The position numbers and the translations under genes were made by a program. The notes below the pieces were generated by a model. That model did no database searches. It was not told the origin of the DNA and worked only from the letters and a program-made list of their open reading frames with translations. Of a DNA stretch of 64,000 nt, positions 44,920-53,952 are shown in pieces. This DNA is from JAPULR01 sp963665075 (GTDB lineage Bacteria; Chloroflexota; Dehalococcoidia; Lucifugimonadales; GCA-2712585): positions 620,001 through 684,000 of the forward strand of contig OY762063.1 in NCBI GenBank assembly GCA_963665075.1. The letters run 5' to 3'. The number at the start of each line of letters is the position of its first letter. Position 1 is the first letter of the stretch.

Positions 44920-46232
44920 GTCGCGAGGCTGTGTATCAGATCCGTACCGGCCTTTAGCGGAATAGACGCCCAACGATGAGATCTACGCAAGGCGAGGAAT
45001 TGATCGCTTCCTACCCCTAACGGTCCAGCCGTGCTGATAGCGTCTCCCAAGGCACGTGGCGCAGGCTGATTGGTCAGCGGTGGATCTGATTCAGGTTGTG
45101 CTATGTTGAGGACAAGTCTTTGTCCTTTTGTAGTTTTTAGAATAACGGGCCGTCCATAGTGAGTGAGCTCACCCCAAGGAGTTGGGCTATCGGAATGCCC
45201 GGCAATTATGTGTTTTCTGATGTACGCATTGTTTGGCAGCCAAACATGGTCAGCAGGGATTCGCTTGTTTGGGGCCGGCGCTCGGTCAAGCTCCTCAGCG
45301 TGTTGTACGAACGGCCCGCTTTTAACCCCGGATATAACCAGCAATTGTGCGTCTGGACGGAATTTTTGAAGTTCAATTTGGATCCGCTTCATTTCTCTGC
45401 GGATTGATTGAGCTAGTACGGCAATGGTGCCAAACGCAGCCAGTTGACCATCCATGACAAATGCAGTGTTACACAGGGCGGCCAAGCCCTGTTCAGATTT
45501 GGCCAAGCGTCGCAGGCTGTTGACCAAAGCCAACATTTCCAGAGTTTGCATAACTCGAATGTGACACTCACGAGCAGATTCATTTTCTCTAAATTGCTCG
45601 TGAACCCTAAGGGCGTCTGTAGTAACGATGCCCATTCCACACTTGGGGCAATTTTCTTCGGTTCGCGGTTTGGGCATCGGCAGCTGAGTACCATTACAAT
45701 AAGGATGATTAGGACATCTACGGATTTTATGCTGGGATCCCAGTACGTAATAAAGACTCTCAGCGAAAGTTTCGCTCCCCAAAGATACTTTATTCAATGT
45801 ATCATTGAAGGAGCGGCGAAACCATTCTTTAGGACCCAGTCCGTCAATTGTCTTGGCATTCTTACCTGGCAGCACTGCACCGAGACTATGCCCACACTCG
45901 GTCTTCCTGAGTTCCCGCGGATTGACTGCACCGCTGTCGGCTAGCTTGCTCAGCGATGCTAGTTGTCTTAGCTTGATAACCACAATCCCAAGCGATACAA
46001 CTCCGGCTTGTGTATCTGGGAGTCTTCCTGGGAAATGGTCATAGACTTGTGAGCCATCTATGGCTACCAAATGGGTTCGCGATGTCCCTACGGGACTTGG
46101 TCGGAAACGTGGTAGGTTTAGTACAGCATCTTGACTAGGTGGTTGTAACCGATCGCGGAACTCGGCAAATTCCGTGCTATCGGCTATTGCTTGGATTGCA
46201 GCCAATCCCGCTCTCTCATCGGAGTACGGCAT
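44916..46232 (-). CDS. nurA: NurA-domain nuclease with a four-cysteine insert
   Basis: A 438-residue NurA-family 5'-3' exo/endonuclease with an RNase H-like fold. Metal-binding motifs are VAIDGSQ (residues 57-62), FVMDGQLAAFG (Asp261) and VISGVKSGPF (299-308), with the typical long helix before the last. Unusual is an insert with CPNHPYC...CPKC (Cys173, 179, 195, 198), which looks like a zinc-binding ribbon. NurA works in complex with the HerA translocase, encoded 53 bases upstream in the same operon. No strong ribosome-binding site precedes ATG 46232. It is low-GC compared with the chromosome. Confidence 0.86.
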   Translation of the reverse strand: MPYSDERAGLAAIQAIADSTEFAEFRDRLQPPSQDAVLNLPRFRPSPVGTSRTHLVAIDGSQVYDHFPGRLPDTQAGVVSLGIVVIKLRQLASLSKLADSGAVNPRELRKTECGHSLGAVLPGKNAKTIDGLGPKEWFRRSFNDTLNKVSLGSETFAESLYYVLGSQHKIRRCPNHPYCNGTQLPMPKPRTEENCPKCGMGIVTTDALRVHEQFRENESARECHIRVMQTLEMLALVNSLRRLAKSEQGLAALCNTAFVMDGQLAAFGTIAVLAQSIRREMKRIQIELQKFRPDAQLLVISGVKSGPFVQHAEELDRAPAPNKRIPADHVWLPNNAYIRKHIIAGHSDSPTPWGELTHYGRPVILKTTKGQRLVLNIAQPESDPPLTNQPAPRALGDAISTAGPLGVGSDQFLALRRSHRWASIPLKAGTDLIHSLAT

Positions 46233-46285
46233 ATTCTACTCAGTCAACAAATACGTGCTCAGAATTCCCCGTTGCCTGACAAGCC

Positions 46286-48460
46286 TTATGGAGTGGTGGC
46301 ATCTTGGATCTCGAACTTGTCGAGTTGGACTGGTACAGTATAAGCCTGTGATAGCGTACGTATTCGCACAAAACCTTGCTCACTGACCTTCCCGATTTGT
46401 TCAATGAAGTCTGAGAAATCCATGTATCCGGCGACAACTCTACGTTCAGATTCGGAATTCAGGTAGGATAGAACCCAGTTATCGGTTTCACTGAGTATTT
46501 CAGGCATCACTGAGCTTGGTGCCTGCGTGGCTAAAACCATTCCGACATTTAACTTGCTTCCTTCTTTGGCTGTCCTCGCCCATACAGTTGTCAGGTTGTC
46601 GCGTGCATTTGCACGGGGGAGTAAGTTGTGGGCTTCCTCAATATAGATGATTATGTGCCCTTTCGTCGCTTGGGATTCGTCTGGGGGCTTGGAAGGGTCG
46701 AAATTTGCCAAAACAGACCTAAACTGTTCCTGCTGTGATCTGAATATGCGCCACATCACCCGCTCGGCGGCAGCTTGATTCTGTTCTGGATCGCCGGCTG
46801 ATTGGTCAATGATGACCAACTTGCCTTCTCTCAAATCATCGACAACGGCTTCGGCGAAATCATTGCTTGTATTAGGATCGTGTTGTTCCTGGGCAATTTG
46901 GAAGGAGCGAGGGCCATTTCGGGATTCGAAGATGCGCAACACCGCTCGAAACCTAGGATCTGCCCAAGATTCATGAGTCGAACTTTTGCTGATATAGTCC
47001 TGTTCGAACTTGTCGAAGTAACTCCTTTTGTCTTCAATAAAACGTGACAGTGCGGTAAATACTGTTATGAGTTGGTCCCAAGTGACGTTAAATTGTTTAG
47101 TTGCAGATGATTCGAGGATATTAGATGCTTGAAGATAGTCTGTCTTGTTGTCGCTATTCGGGTTTTTGTCTAGTTTAAGGGCAGCAATCAGTTCTTTTGA
47201 AAACATCGAGTGCATTCCCGGCCCTTGAATTGAGGGTTGCCAGTGTGACGGCTGCGACAATCCGGCTGCTACTAGTGCAGTTCGATAGGCTAGAATAGCC
47301 CGGTAGTAGCGGGTCTTGGCTCCCATGTCTCCAGCAGCATTGGGTTCGACAGAAAGGTCTATGTCACGGAAGGCAGTGGTGTACCTGGCAGTTTCGTTTA
47401 CCATGATATTCTTTATGATTTCTTTGCCGGCAAGCATCTGATCGAGGGCCTGCTCGACTTTCTGGGTGTCCTGTGCCGTTTGCCAAGATTTAGGTATTGG
47501 ATCTCCAAAGAAGTTTAGCTTCATAACCTTGCGTTCAGGATCCCAATCAACAGGAATCAATCCATAGGTTGCAACTTCAGATTGTCGGGGCAAACCTATG
47601 GATTCGTGGACTCGGTGAAGGCCTTTACCGTCTTGGTAGTTGTCTTGGGCATATTCGCCGCTCAAGTCAAAAATAATCTGTCCTATCCGATGTTCGGGAT
47701 TATCTTGGCGCAACCGATAGATGCTCTCGGCTACAATCTTTAAGCCGTTTGATTTGCCAGAGCGGGACATACCGAAGTAAACGGTGCGCCTTTTCATTAT
47801 GTCAGTGGGATTGATCTTAAAATCAACCTTAGTCGTGCTTTCGGACTCAGCGGCCGCAAACCTAGTACGACCAATTTTCGTAGCTCTTCTATCAATGGGT
47901 ATGTCATTGGTACGATGACGATGGTTGACTATCAGATCAAGTGTGGTGGCATCCGGCTTCCATACCATTAGTTGATTGACGGAGTAGTAGTTGTCGATGT
48001 CCTCTGCATAACGGTACTGAAGTTTTTCATTCTTGGTTGCCTCGGCAATGAATGTGCCTAGTACCGAACACTCCAGTCCATGCAAAGACATCTTGTCCTT
48101 CATCCAGTCTGGGAGCCGTTCCGACCATGGCCCTCGGTTGCCCGAATCTTCAATGCTCTCTTGCCTTGTTTGATCATTAGCAGAAGCAGCCGGCAACCTA
48201 GCCTCCTTCTGAATTCGCAGTAGAATGAACGACTCGTCTCCATCGGGTTTTGCCGCCATTAGAAACGCATTCTTGGGCAATCCACCAGCTTGCTCGCGGT
48301 CATAGTCATACACAGCTACAATTGCGCTGCTGTACGAGATGGTATAAACAGTCCCTACCTTGGGCGCTCTCTCCCTAAACGGCCTAGTCTCCGGCTGGCT
48401 AGCGCTTTGGATTAGGTCATCAATAACAGTTGCTGATGAGTTCTGCTCATCTTGTGCCAT
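46286..48460 (-). CDS. herA: HerA-like hexameric DNA translocase/helicase
   Basis: A 724-residue HerA/FtsK-type ATPase. The N-terminal 200 residues resemble a HAS-barrel region. The RecA-like core follows with Walker A GMSRSGKSN (230-238), Walker B IIIYIEEAHN (603-612), the LATQAPSS sensor motif and SEQGFVRIR near the end. GGGAG lies before ATG 48460. HerA pumps DNA into the NurA nuclease; in archaea the pair serves recombination, and in bacterial islands it is a predicted or shown defence component. It heads the operon herA-nurA-methyltransferase. Confidence 0.88.
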   Translation of the reverse strand: MAQDEQNSSATVIDDLIQSASQPETRPFRERAPKVGTVYTISYSSAIVAVYDYDREQAGGLPKNAFLMAAKPDGDESFILLRIQKEARLPAASANDQTRQESIEDSGNRGPWSERLPDWMKDKMSLHGLECSVLGTFIAEATKNEKLQYRYAEDIDNYYSVNQLMVWKPDATTLDLIVNHRHRTNDIPIDRRATKIGRTRFAAAESESTTKVDFKINPTDIMKRRTVYFGMSRSGKSNGLKIVAESIYRLRQDNPEHRIGQIIFDLSGEYAQDNYQDGKGLHRVHESIGLPRQSEVATYGLIPVDWDPERKVMKLNFFGDPIPKSWQTAQDTQKVEQALDQMLAGKEIIKNIMVNETARYTTAFRDIDLSVEPNAAGDMGAKTRYYRAILAYRTALVAAGLSQPSHWQPSIQGPGMHSMFSKELIAALKLDKNPNSDNKTDYLQASNILESSATKQFNVTWDQLITVFTALSRFIEDKRSYFDKFEQDYISKSSTHESWADPRFRAVLRIFESRNGPRSFQIAQEQHDPNTSNDFAEAVVDDLREGKLVIIDQSAGDPEQNQAAAERVMWRIFRSQQEQFRSVLANFDPSKPPDESQATKGHIIIYIEEAHNLLPRANARDNLTTVWARTAKEGSKLNVGMVLATQAPSSVMPEILSETDNWVLSYLNSESERRVVAGYMDFSDFIEQIGKVSEQGFVRIRTLSQAYTVPVQLDKFEIQDATTP

Positions 48461-48553
48461 AGGCCTCTCCCTAACAGGTCAAATCTTGGGTTTAGCTTGG
48501 GACATACGAGGTTCGGACCGTGATCTCTGTCTCGAGAGGAAAATATCCTAGCC

Positions 48554-48589
48554 CATTAGGTGAATGCACCAACTAATGCCACCATTCTA
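48554..48589 (-). promoter_or_regulatory. Candidate herA promoter with overlapping palindromic operator
   Basis: On the minus strand an extended -10, TGATAGAAT (-10 hexamer at 48584-48589), has no clear -35. Just downstream, where transcription should begin, lies a nested inverted repeat at 48554-48578: CATTAG/CTAATG outside and GGTG/CACC inside. The position would suit a repressor. No regulator gene is seen in the island. Confidence 0.4.
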
Positions 48590-48936
48590 TCACACTTTCC
48601 CGTGTCTAATCACCAACTGTTCAATAATCAATAAAGTGACTACTGCCGAGTGCAGTAGTAATAGGACGCAGCCCCCAACCACACCCGTTTCCGGTCTAAA
48701 CGCCCAAAACCATAAGCCCTCGGCGGGGGCCATCTGACCGATCGCCTCCCTACCAAGTCACTAAACGGCATTTGGCAGCGTCATACTTCGTAACTAAATA
48801 TCTCGTTTTGCGCGTAAATCGTCGGCGTCATACATTTCGCCGCAGGCTTGACTAGAGTTGCTCATATAAGTAAGCTACATTCGTAACTGCCAAGTCTGCC
48901 TATGGCTCTTTCCAATTCGAATAGAGAGGTGTCGCG
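48590..48936. other. Non-coding gap between island B and a binding lipoprotein gene
   Basis: About 350 bases without a gene I can support. It holds a perfect 8-bp hairpin ACTACTGC/GCAGTAGT with a 5-base loop at 48639-48659. From about 48660 on the sequence returns to the chromosomal GC level, so the right edge of island B probably lies near 48600-48660. Confidence 0.5.
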
Positions 48937-50676
48937 ATGACCGGACTACCAAGGCCCCATCTCTGGGGAGTCTCTTACCTCCTGGGCGCGCTGGTCGTCC
49001 TGACCCTGCTGATTGCGGCCTGCGGCGACGACGCCACGCCCGAACCTACTCCCGCCGCGACGCCCGCTCCAACGGCGGCCCCCGCGCCGACGGCTATGCC
49101 GACCCCTGCCCCAACGCCCACCGCGGCGCCTGAGCCGCAGCCCGTCGTCAGCAAAGTCATCGTCGCCATCACTCCGCCATCTCCCCAGAGCACCCTGTTC
49201 CACAAGGTCTGGGTTGAAGGAAGCGGCCCCCTCCGCGGCATGTACGAAACCCTCATCGGCTTCAACCGCTACACCCGCGAATACGAGCCCACCCGTCTCG
49301 CCACCGATTGGAGCATGTCCCCCGACGGCACAAAGTGGACCTACAAGCTCCGCGAAGGCATCCCCTTCCACAACGGCGCGGAATTTACCGCCCAGGACGT
49401 GGTCTTCACCTGGGAGCAGTACGCGAACAGCATGCTCTCCGGCTCCGCCCTGATGATGGAAGTCATCGACGGCGAAGACAGCTTCACCATTCCCAATCCC
49501 TACGAAATCACCTGGAATCTCAACAGGCCGGAAGCCACCATCGGCATCTGGACCTCCGACATGTTCCAGTGGCTCAACTACAGCAAGGATCATTGGGACG
49601 CCGTCGGCGGCGAGGAAGGCTACGCCGCAGACCCCATCGGCACCGGCCCCTTCAAGTTCGTCAGCTTCGGCGAAAACAGCCACATCGCCTTCGAGCGCGT
49701 CGATGACCACTGGCGCCAAACCCCCCAGATGGACGAAATCGAGTTCCGATACGTGAAGGAAGACGCCACCCGCGTGGCCATGCTCCTGGCCGGAGAGGCC
49801 CACGTGTCCGACATCCCCAGGAACCTGATTCCCCAGGTCACCCAGGAAGGCTACTCCGAGGTCTACAGCACCGTGCCCGGCTTCATTGTCTTCCTGATGT
49901 TCGGTGGGCAATACTACTACCAGCCGCCCGGCTGGGAGGACAAGTTCGATCCCACTTCCCCTTTAACGAATACCGACGTTCGCAAGGCTCTGAGCCTGGC
50001 CATCGACCGGGATGAGATAAACCGGGTCTTCTTCGACAATAAGGCCGACTACGCCACCGCCTTCAAAATCCATCCCACCGACGCCGCCTACAACGACCGT
50101 TGGGCCGTGGACCCCTTCGACCCCAATCAGGCCAAGCAGCTGCTGGCCGACGCCGGCTACCCCAACGGCTTCGAAGTTGAGTTCGTAGCCAGCAAGAAGC
50201 CCGGCCTCTCCGAAGGCCCGGAAATCTCCGAGACCATCTCCCAGTACTGGAGAGACATTGGCGTCACCGTTGAACTCAAGGAAATCGAGTACGCGGAGAT
50301 GCTCAGCATGGGCCGCGCGTGGGAGCTTCAGAGGCACGCCAGGTTGGAGATGCACGGCTTCTTCTCCTACGAAATGTCTCTGACCAACAACCTCAAGGTC
50401 ACCGCCACGGAAGACAGGGCCAGAGGCGGCATGTTCGCCCACGAGGTGACCGATGGCCTGGTACGGGAGATAGAACTCACCGTGGACCCGGCCGAGCGTC
50501 TGCAAAAGTTCCAGCAGTTGGGCGACTTCCTCTACGACCAGCGCGCAATCCTCCCCCTCTACTGGGTGCTGCCCGTCGCCGCCTACGACGATGGTATAAT
50601 CGCCAAGTACGAGTCGGACTTCTCCAACCAGGGGCCGACCCGTCATTGGGAGTACGCCGAGCTCGTAATGAAATAG
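48937..50676 (+). CDS. Oligopeptide-type ABC substrate-binding lipoprotein (family 5), fourth
   Basis: A 579-residue SBP_bac_5 lipoprotein. The signal ends LTLLIAAC, then a short Pro/Ala/Thr linker and the binding domain: DWSMSPDGTKWTYKLREGIPF, DPIGTGPFKFVSF, ERVDDHWRQTPQMDE and VRKALSLAIDRDEINRVFF. It ends in TRHWEYAELVMK. GAGGTG lies before the ATG. An amidohydrolase gene follows 32 bases after its stop, so the two may form an uptake-and-cleavage operon. No permease genes are present. Confidence 0.92.
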   Translation: MTGLPRPHLWGVSYLLGALVVLTLLIAACGDDATPEPTPAATPAPTAAPAPTAMPTPAPTPTAAPEPQPVVSKVIVAITPPSPQSTLFHKVWVEGSGPLRGMYETLIGFNRYTREYEPTRLATDWSMSPDGTKWTYKLREGIPFHNGAEFTAQDVVFTWEQYANSMLSGSALMMEVIDGEDSFTIPNPYEITWNLNRPEATIGIWTSDMFQWLNYSKDHWDAVGGEEGYAADPIGTGPFKFVSFGENSHIAFERVDDHWRQTPQMDEIEFRYVKEDATRVAMLLAGEAHVSDIPRNLIPQVTQEGYSEVYSTVPGFIVFLMFGGQYYYQPPGWEDKFDPTSPLTNTDVRKALSLAIDRDEINRVFFDNKADYATAFKIHPTDAAYNDRWAVDPFDPNQAKQLLADAGYPNGFEVEFVASKKPGLSEGPEISETISQYWRDIGVTVELKEIEYAEMLSMGRAWELQRHARLEMHGFFSYEMSLTNNLKVTATEDRARGGMFAHEVTDGLVREIELTVDPAERLQKFQQLGDFLYDQRAILPLYWVLPVAAYDDGIIAKYESDFSNQGPTRHWEYAELVMK

Positions 50677-50708
50677 TCACCGATTCCAAGAAGCAAGGAG
50701 ACATCGAG

Positions 50709-51854
50709 ATGCACAACGGCTATAAGATCATCGACGCTGACGCTCACTTCTACGAGCCGCCCGACATCTGGGACAAGTACATGGTCGGCGAGGATTGCTA
50801 CGACCTCCGCCCCCGCGTAGCCCAGGTCCACGGCAGGGCCATCCTCCAGTACACCGACGGCCAGATCGCCGTCGGCGGCAACCGCGAACTCAGCTCCAGA
50901 ATCCTCACCGAGAAGTTCGCCAACGGCTACGAAAACTGGTGGAGCGCCGAAAGCCGCCTCCGCGACATGGACGAGCAGGGCTGGGACATCCAGGTCATGC
51001 TCGCCACCAACGCCGCCGTCTCCGCCGCCTACAACCGCGAACCCCACGTCTACGCCGCCATGTGCCGCGCCTACAACACCTGGGCCAACGAGTATTGCTC
51101 CGCCGCCCCGGACCGCCTCAAGTTCTGCGCCCAGGTCCCAGGCGAGCTCCTCGACGAAATGGTCGTCGAGATGCGCCGCGCCGTCGCGGAGAAGGGCGCT
51201 GTATCCATCTTCCTGCCCCAGGCTCTCGATGACAAGATGTGGCACCACCCCGTCTACGACCCCGTCTGGCAAACCGCCTCCGACCTGGAAGTCCCCCTCG
51301 CCATCCACGGCATGGACAGCGCCACCGGCAAGCCCCTCCTCGGCGAACGCTACAACGGCGTCGAAGGCGGCGCCCGCTCCGTCGGCACCCTCACCGTCTT
51401 TCCCTTCGAGAACATGCTCGCCCTCGCCCACTTCATGCTCGGCGGCATCCTCGACCGCTACCCCAACCTCAGGCTCCTCGTCCTGGAATCCAACTCCGGC
51501 TGGCTCCCCTTCTTCCTCAATCGCCTGGAGAACGCCACCGAAGGCCGACAGGGCATGGCTTTCTTCGACAACCCCCTCGACGCCTCCCCCACCGAATACT
51601 TCCTGCGCCAGTGCGCCATAGCCGCCGACGCCGACGAGAACACCATCAAGTACGTCGTGGACTACGTCGGAAACGACAACATCGTCTTCAACACGGACTA
51701 CCCCCACGCCGACGCGCCCGCGCCCCACGAACCCGTGGCCGACATGATGGCTCAACCCCTCTCCGACGAGAGCAAGGAGAAGATCCTCTGGGACAACTCC
51801 GTCAAGATATACGGCGAGCGGCTCGTCGCCGGCCACCCCCTCGCCGCCTCCTGA
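50709..51854 (+). CDS. Amidohydrolase-2 family (ACMSD-like) metal-dependent hydrolase
   Basis: A 381-residue TIM-barrel hydrolase/decarboxylase of the amidohydrolase-2 family. The N-terminal metal motif is IIDADAHFYEP (DxH). Later come the barrel His in PLAIHGMD, LAHFMLGGILDRYPNLRLLVLES and the metal Asp in VFNTDYPHAD. AGGAG precedes ATG 50709. Family members decarboxylate or hydrolyse aromatic and other cyclic acids; the substrate here is unknown. It probably shares a transcript with the upstream binding lipoprotein. Confidence 0.88.
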   Translation: MHNGYKIIDADAHFYEPPDIWDKYMVGEDCYDLRPRVAQVHGRAILQYTDGQIAVGGNRELSSRILTEKFANGYENWWSAESRLRDMDEQGWDIQVMLATNAAVSAAYNREPHVYAAMCRAYNTWANEYCSAAPDRLKFCAQVPGELLDEMVVEMRRAVAEKGAVSIFLPQALDDKMWHHPVYDPVWQTASDLEVPLAIHGMDSATGKPLLGERYNGVEGGARSVGTLTVFPFENMLALAHFMLGGILDRYPNLRLLVLESNSGWLPFFLNRLENATEGRQGMAFFDNPLDASPTEYFLRQCAIAADADENTIKYVVDYVGNDNIVFNTDYPHADAPAPHEPVADMMAQPLSDESKEKILWDNSVKIYGERLVAGHPLAAS

Positions 51855-51879
51855 TAGACAAAACCCACCCCCCTCTTAT

Positions 51880-52094
51880 CCCTTCCCCCTTGATGGATAC
51901 CTTTGCACAACCCTCCCAAGGGCGTAGATTAGCCTCTTTCCTCATTGACGGGGGAAGATTGAGCCAGTCCTGGGCCTGTTTAAGGGATGGCGGCGAAGTC
52001 CCCCGCTCACCCTGATCCCGTCCTGAGCCTGTCCTAAGCTCGTCGAAGGGTCGAGCGTCCCATCTTGCTCCCGCGAAAGCGGGAGCCCATCCCC
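51880..52094. repeat. Dispersed intergenic repeat, copy 5 (composite)
   Basis: A mosaic of units seen elsewhere: the reverse complement of the GGGAGGGTT.TGCAAAGGT unit of copy 3 (about 51895-51930), CGGGGGAAGATTGAG, a CTCACCCTGATCCCGTCCTGAG and CTAAGCTCGTCGAAGGGTCG pair (copies 1 and 2), and TTGCTCCCGCGAAAGCGGGA followed by GCCCAT (copy 1). The last unit forms a perfect hairpin CTCCCGC/GCGGGAG. No gene is present. Confidence 0.75.
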
Positions 52095-52643
52095 CTAAAG
52101 CCTTACCTCAAACGTAACCCCATGCCTGTGCTCAAAATCCACAATCCGGTTCAACTTCCAACCGCCCCTCCCATCGATGGGGTCGGACATGCTCCCATGC
52201 TCCCGAAGATCCCGGCTGGTCTCCTCGTCCGTGATAATCACCATCTTCGACCCCGGCTCGTACAACGGCAGCCGGTCCGAGTGCCACGTCCCCTTGTGCA
52301 GCATATACCCCACCGTCCCGTCAATCAGAAAAGCCCGCACCTCCTCCGGCTTCGGTATCGCGTCCGGGTCATCCTGCCCCGTGGGCGCCGCAACGGCCAC
52401 CACCGCGGGCGCCCCCGTTATCGGTATGAACGCCTGGGTTACGTGAAAATGCTGCTCCATCCCCGTCAGCCTCAACCCCTTGTATGGTAAAAGCGCCGTC
52501 CCGATCCGCACCGTCCCACCCTCAAATCCCGCGGGAGACGAGGCCGCCTGCCCCCCAACCGTCTCCTCTGCGTCCAGAATCTCTCCGAAAGGCCGGAAAG
52601 CCTCCCTGCTCAACGGCTCCGCCTGAATCAAATAGACTGTCAT
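52095..52643 (-). CDS. allA: Ureidoglycolate lyase family protein
   Basis: A 182-residue cupin-fold protein of the AllA family, which releases urea from ureidoglycolate to give glyoxylate. Family signs are the opening LIQAEPLSREAFRPFGEIL, MEQHFHVTQAFIPI (metal-site His region), FLIDGTVGYMLHKGTWH and the C-terminal NRIVDFEHRHG. It stands alone here. Glyoxylate or glycolate produced by this branch could connect to the glcDEF operon at 5.3-9.4 kb. An allied ureide function is likely, but exact specificity is inferred from the family. Confidence 0.85.
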   Translation of the reverse strand: MTVYLIQAEPLSREAFRPFGEILDAEETVGGQAASSPAGFEGGTVRIGTALLPYKGLRLTGMEQHFHVTQAFIPITGAPAVVAVAAPTGQDDPDAIPKPEEVRAFLIDGTVGYMLHKGTWHSDRLPLYEPGSKMVIITDEETSRDLREHGSMSDPIDGRGGWKLNRIVDFEHRHGVTFEVRL

Positions 52644-52688
52644 TCTTCTCTATCCCCTTTCCAGTGTCAGCTATGAATCATTGAAACC

Positions 52689-53792
52689 CTACCCCACGCT
52701 TACCCGCCGCCCTGCCTCCGACGAGCGCACAATGGCATCCAGCAGCCGGTGATTCGCGACCGCGTCTTCGAAGTTGGGATGAACGGTTCCGCCGTTCCTG
52801 ATAGCCTCGGCGAACCGACGGAACATCTGGGCCGTGTTGAAAGGTTCAACCTTAGACAACGCCGCGGGCGCCCAGCTATGCCGGTCGGGAATCTCCAGGG
52901 GAGCCAACGCGGATTCGCTGTCCTTCGCCCCTTCCAGCCGGATGGTTGAGGCGAGTTGAGGCAGCGTGTCCGCGGATGCCACAAGCGTCCCCTTCGTGCC
53001 ATAGACCTCCAGCGTCCAGCCCGTTCCGTGCCACATTCCCCTCTGGACGTGGGCGGAAACCGCCGCTCCGTTGGCAAGCGTTCCCGCAACCAGCACGGTG
53101 TCCGGCGCCGTGACCTCAAGCGCCTCGCCGGTTCCTTCCACCCTTCTCGTCGTCAACTGCGTCGAAACCTGCGCCGACAGATGAGAGAACTCGCCGACGC
53201 AGTGGGTGATGACGTCCAGGGTATGTCCTCCCGGAATCGAAAGCACGTGAGCGCCAAGATTGCCGTCTACCTCCCATGCCAGCCGTGGATGAACGTCGGG
53301 AGTGGTGGACACGCAGGCTTCCATCCTCACGCTCAACACCTCCCCCACGTAACCTTCCGCTATCAACTCCTTCAGGCGAAGCAGCGCCGGGTTGTTGCGA
53401 AGCTGCAACCCCACCATGTGAACAACGCCCTTCTCGCGCGCCTTTCCAGCCATCTCTTCCGCCTCCGCGACCGTCACCCCCAAAGGCCACTCGCAATACA
53501 CGTGCTTCCCCGCCTCCAACGCCGCCATCACCATCTCGTGATGCAACGGCACGCGAACGCACACCGATACCGCCTCCACTTCGGGATGGGCAACCATCTC
53601 CCCGTAGTCGTGGAACGCCATCGGAACGTCGAAGTGTTGCGCCGCTTCCTTTGCGGTCTCCCCTCTGCTGGTGCACACCGCCGCAACCCGATACTCCGGC
53701 AGATTCGTGAGGGCGGGCAGATGCACGTTTCCGCCCCATCCCAAATGAATGTTGGCGCCGATTACGCCCATGTTTATCTTCCTGTCGTCCAT
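52689..53792 (-). CDS. Gfo/Idh/MocA-family oxidoreductase with altered EKP motif
   Basis: A 367-residue NAD(P)-dependent oxidoreductase. The Rossmann start MGVIGANIHLGWGG, VCVRVPLHHEMVMAALEAGKHV and the C-terminal GTKGTLVAS domain are typical. The family EKP motif, whose Lys aids catalysis and cofactor binding, reads CEWPLG, so Lys is replaced by Trp. The same EWPL form is known from Gal80-like members, some of which bind rather than turn over substrate. GGAGGG before ATG 53792 fixes the start; the frame runs 12 codons further. Confidence 0.86.
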   Translation of the reverse strand: MDDRKINMGVIGANIHLGWGGNVHLPALTNLPEYRVAAVCTSRGETAKEAAQHFDVPMAFHDYGEMVAHPEVEAVSVCVRVPLHHEMVMAALEAGKHVYCEWPLGVTVAEAEEMAGKAREKGVVHMVGLQLRNNPALLRLKELIAEGYVGEVLSVRMEACVSTTPDVHPRLAWEVDGNLGAHVLSIPGGHTLDVITHCVGEFSHLSAQVSTQLTTRRVEGTGEALEVTAPDTVLVAGTLANGAAVSAHVQRGMWHGTGWTLEVYGTKGTLVASADTLPQLASTIRLEGAKDSESALAPLEIPDRHSWAPAALSKVEPFNTAQMFRRFAEAIRNGGTVHPNFEDAVANHRLLDAIVRSSEAGRRVSVG

Positions 53793-53952
53793 AATTCCCT
53801 CCTGGACAAGGCCGCTCTGTGCTGTCACGTCGATTATAGGCGATATTCCCGCCGAACGAACACTGCAACTGGGTTGCCGCCGTCTGCCTTGACTCTATTT
53901 CGTATCCAAGCCTAGAATCAACGCAGATTGCCGGGCATTGACGAGGGAAGAA

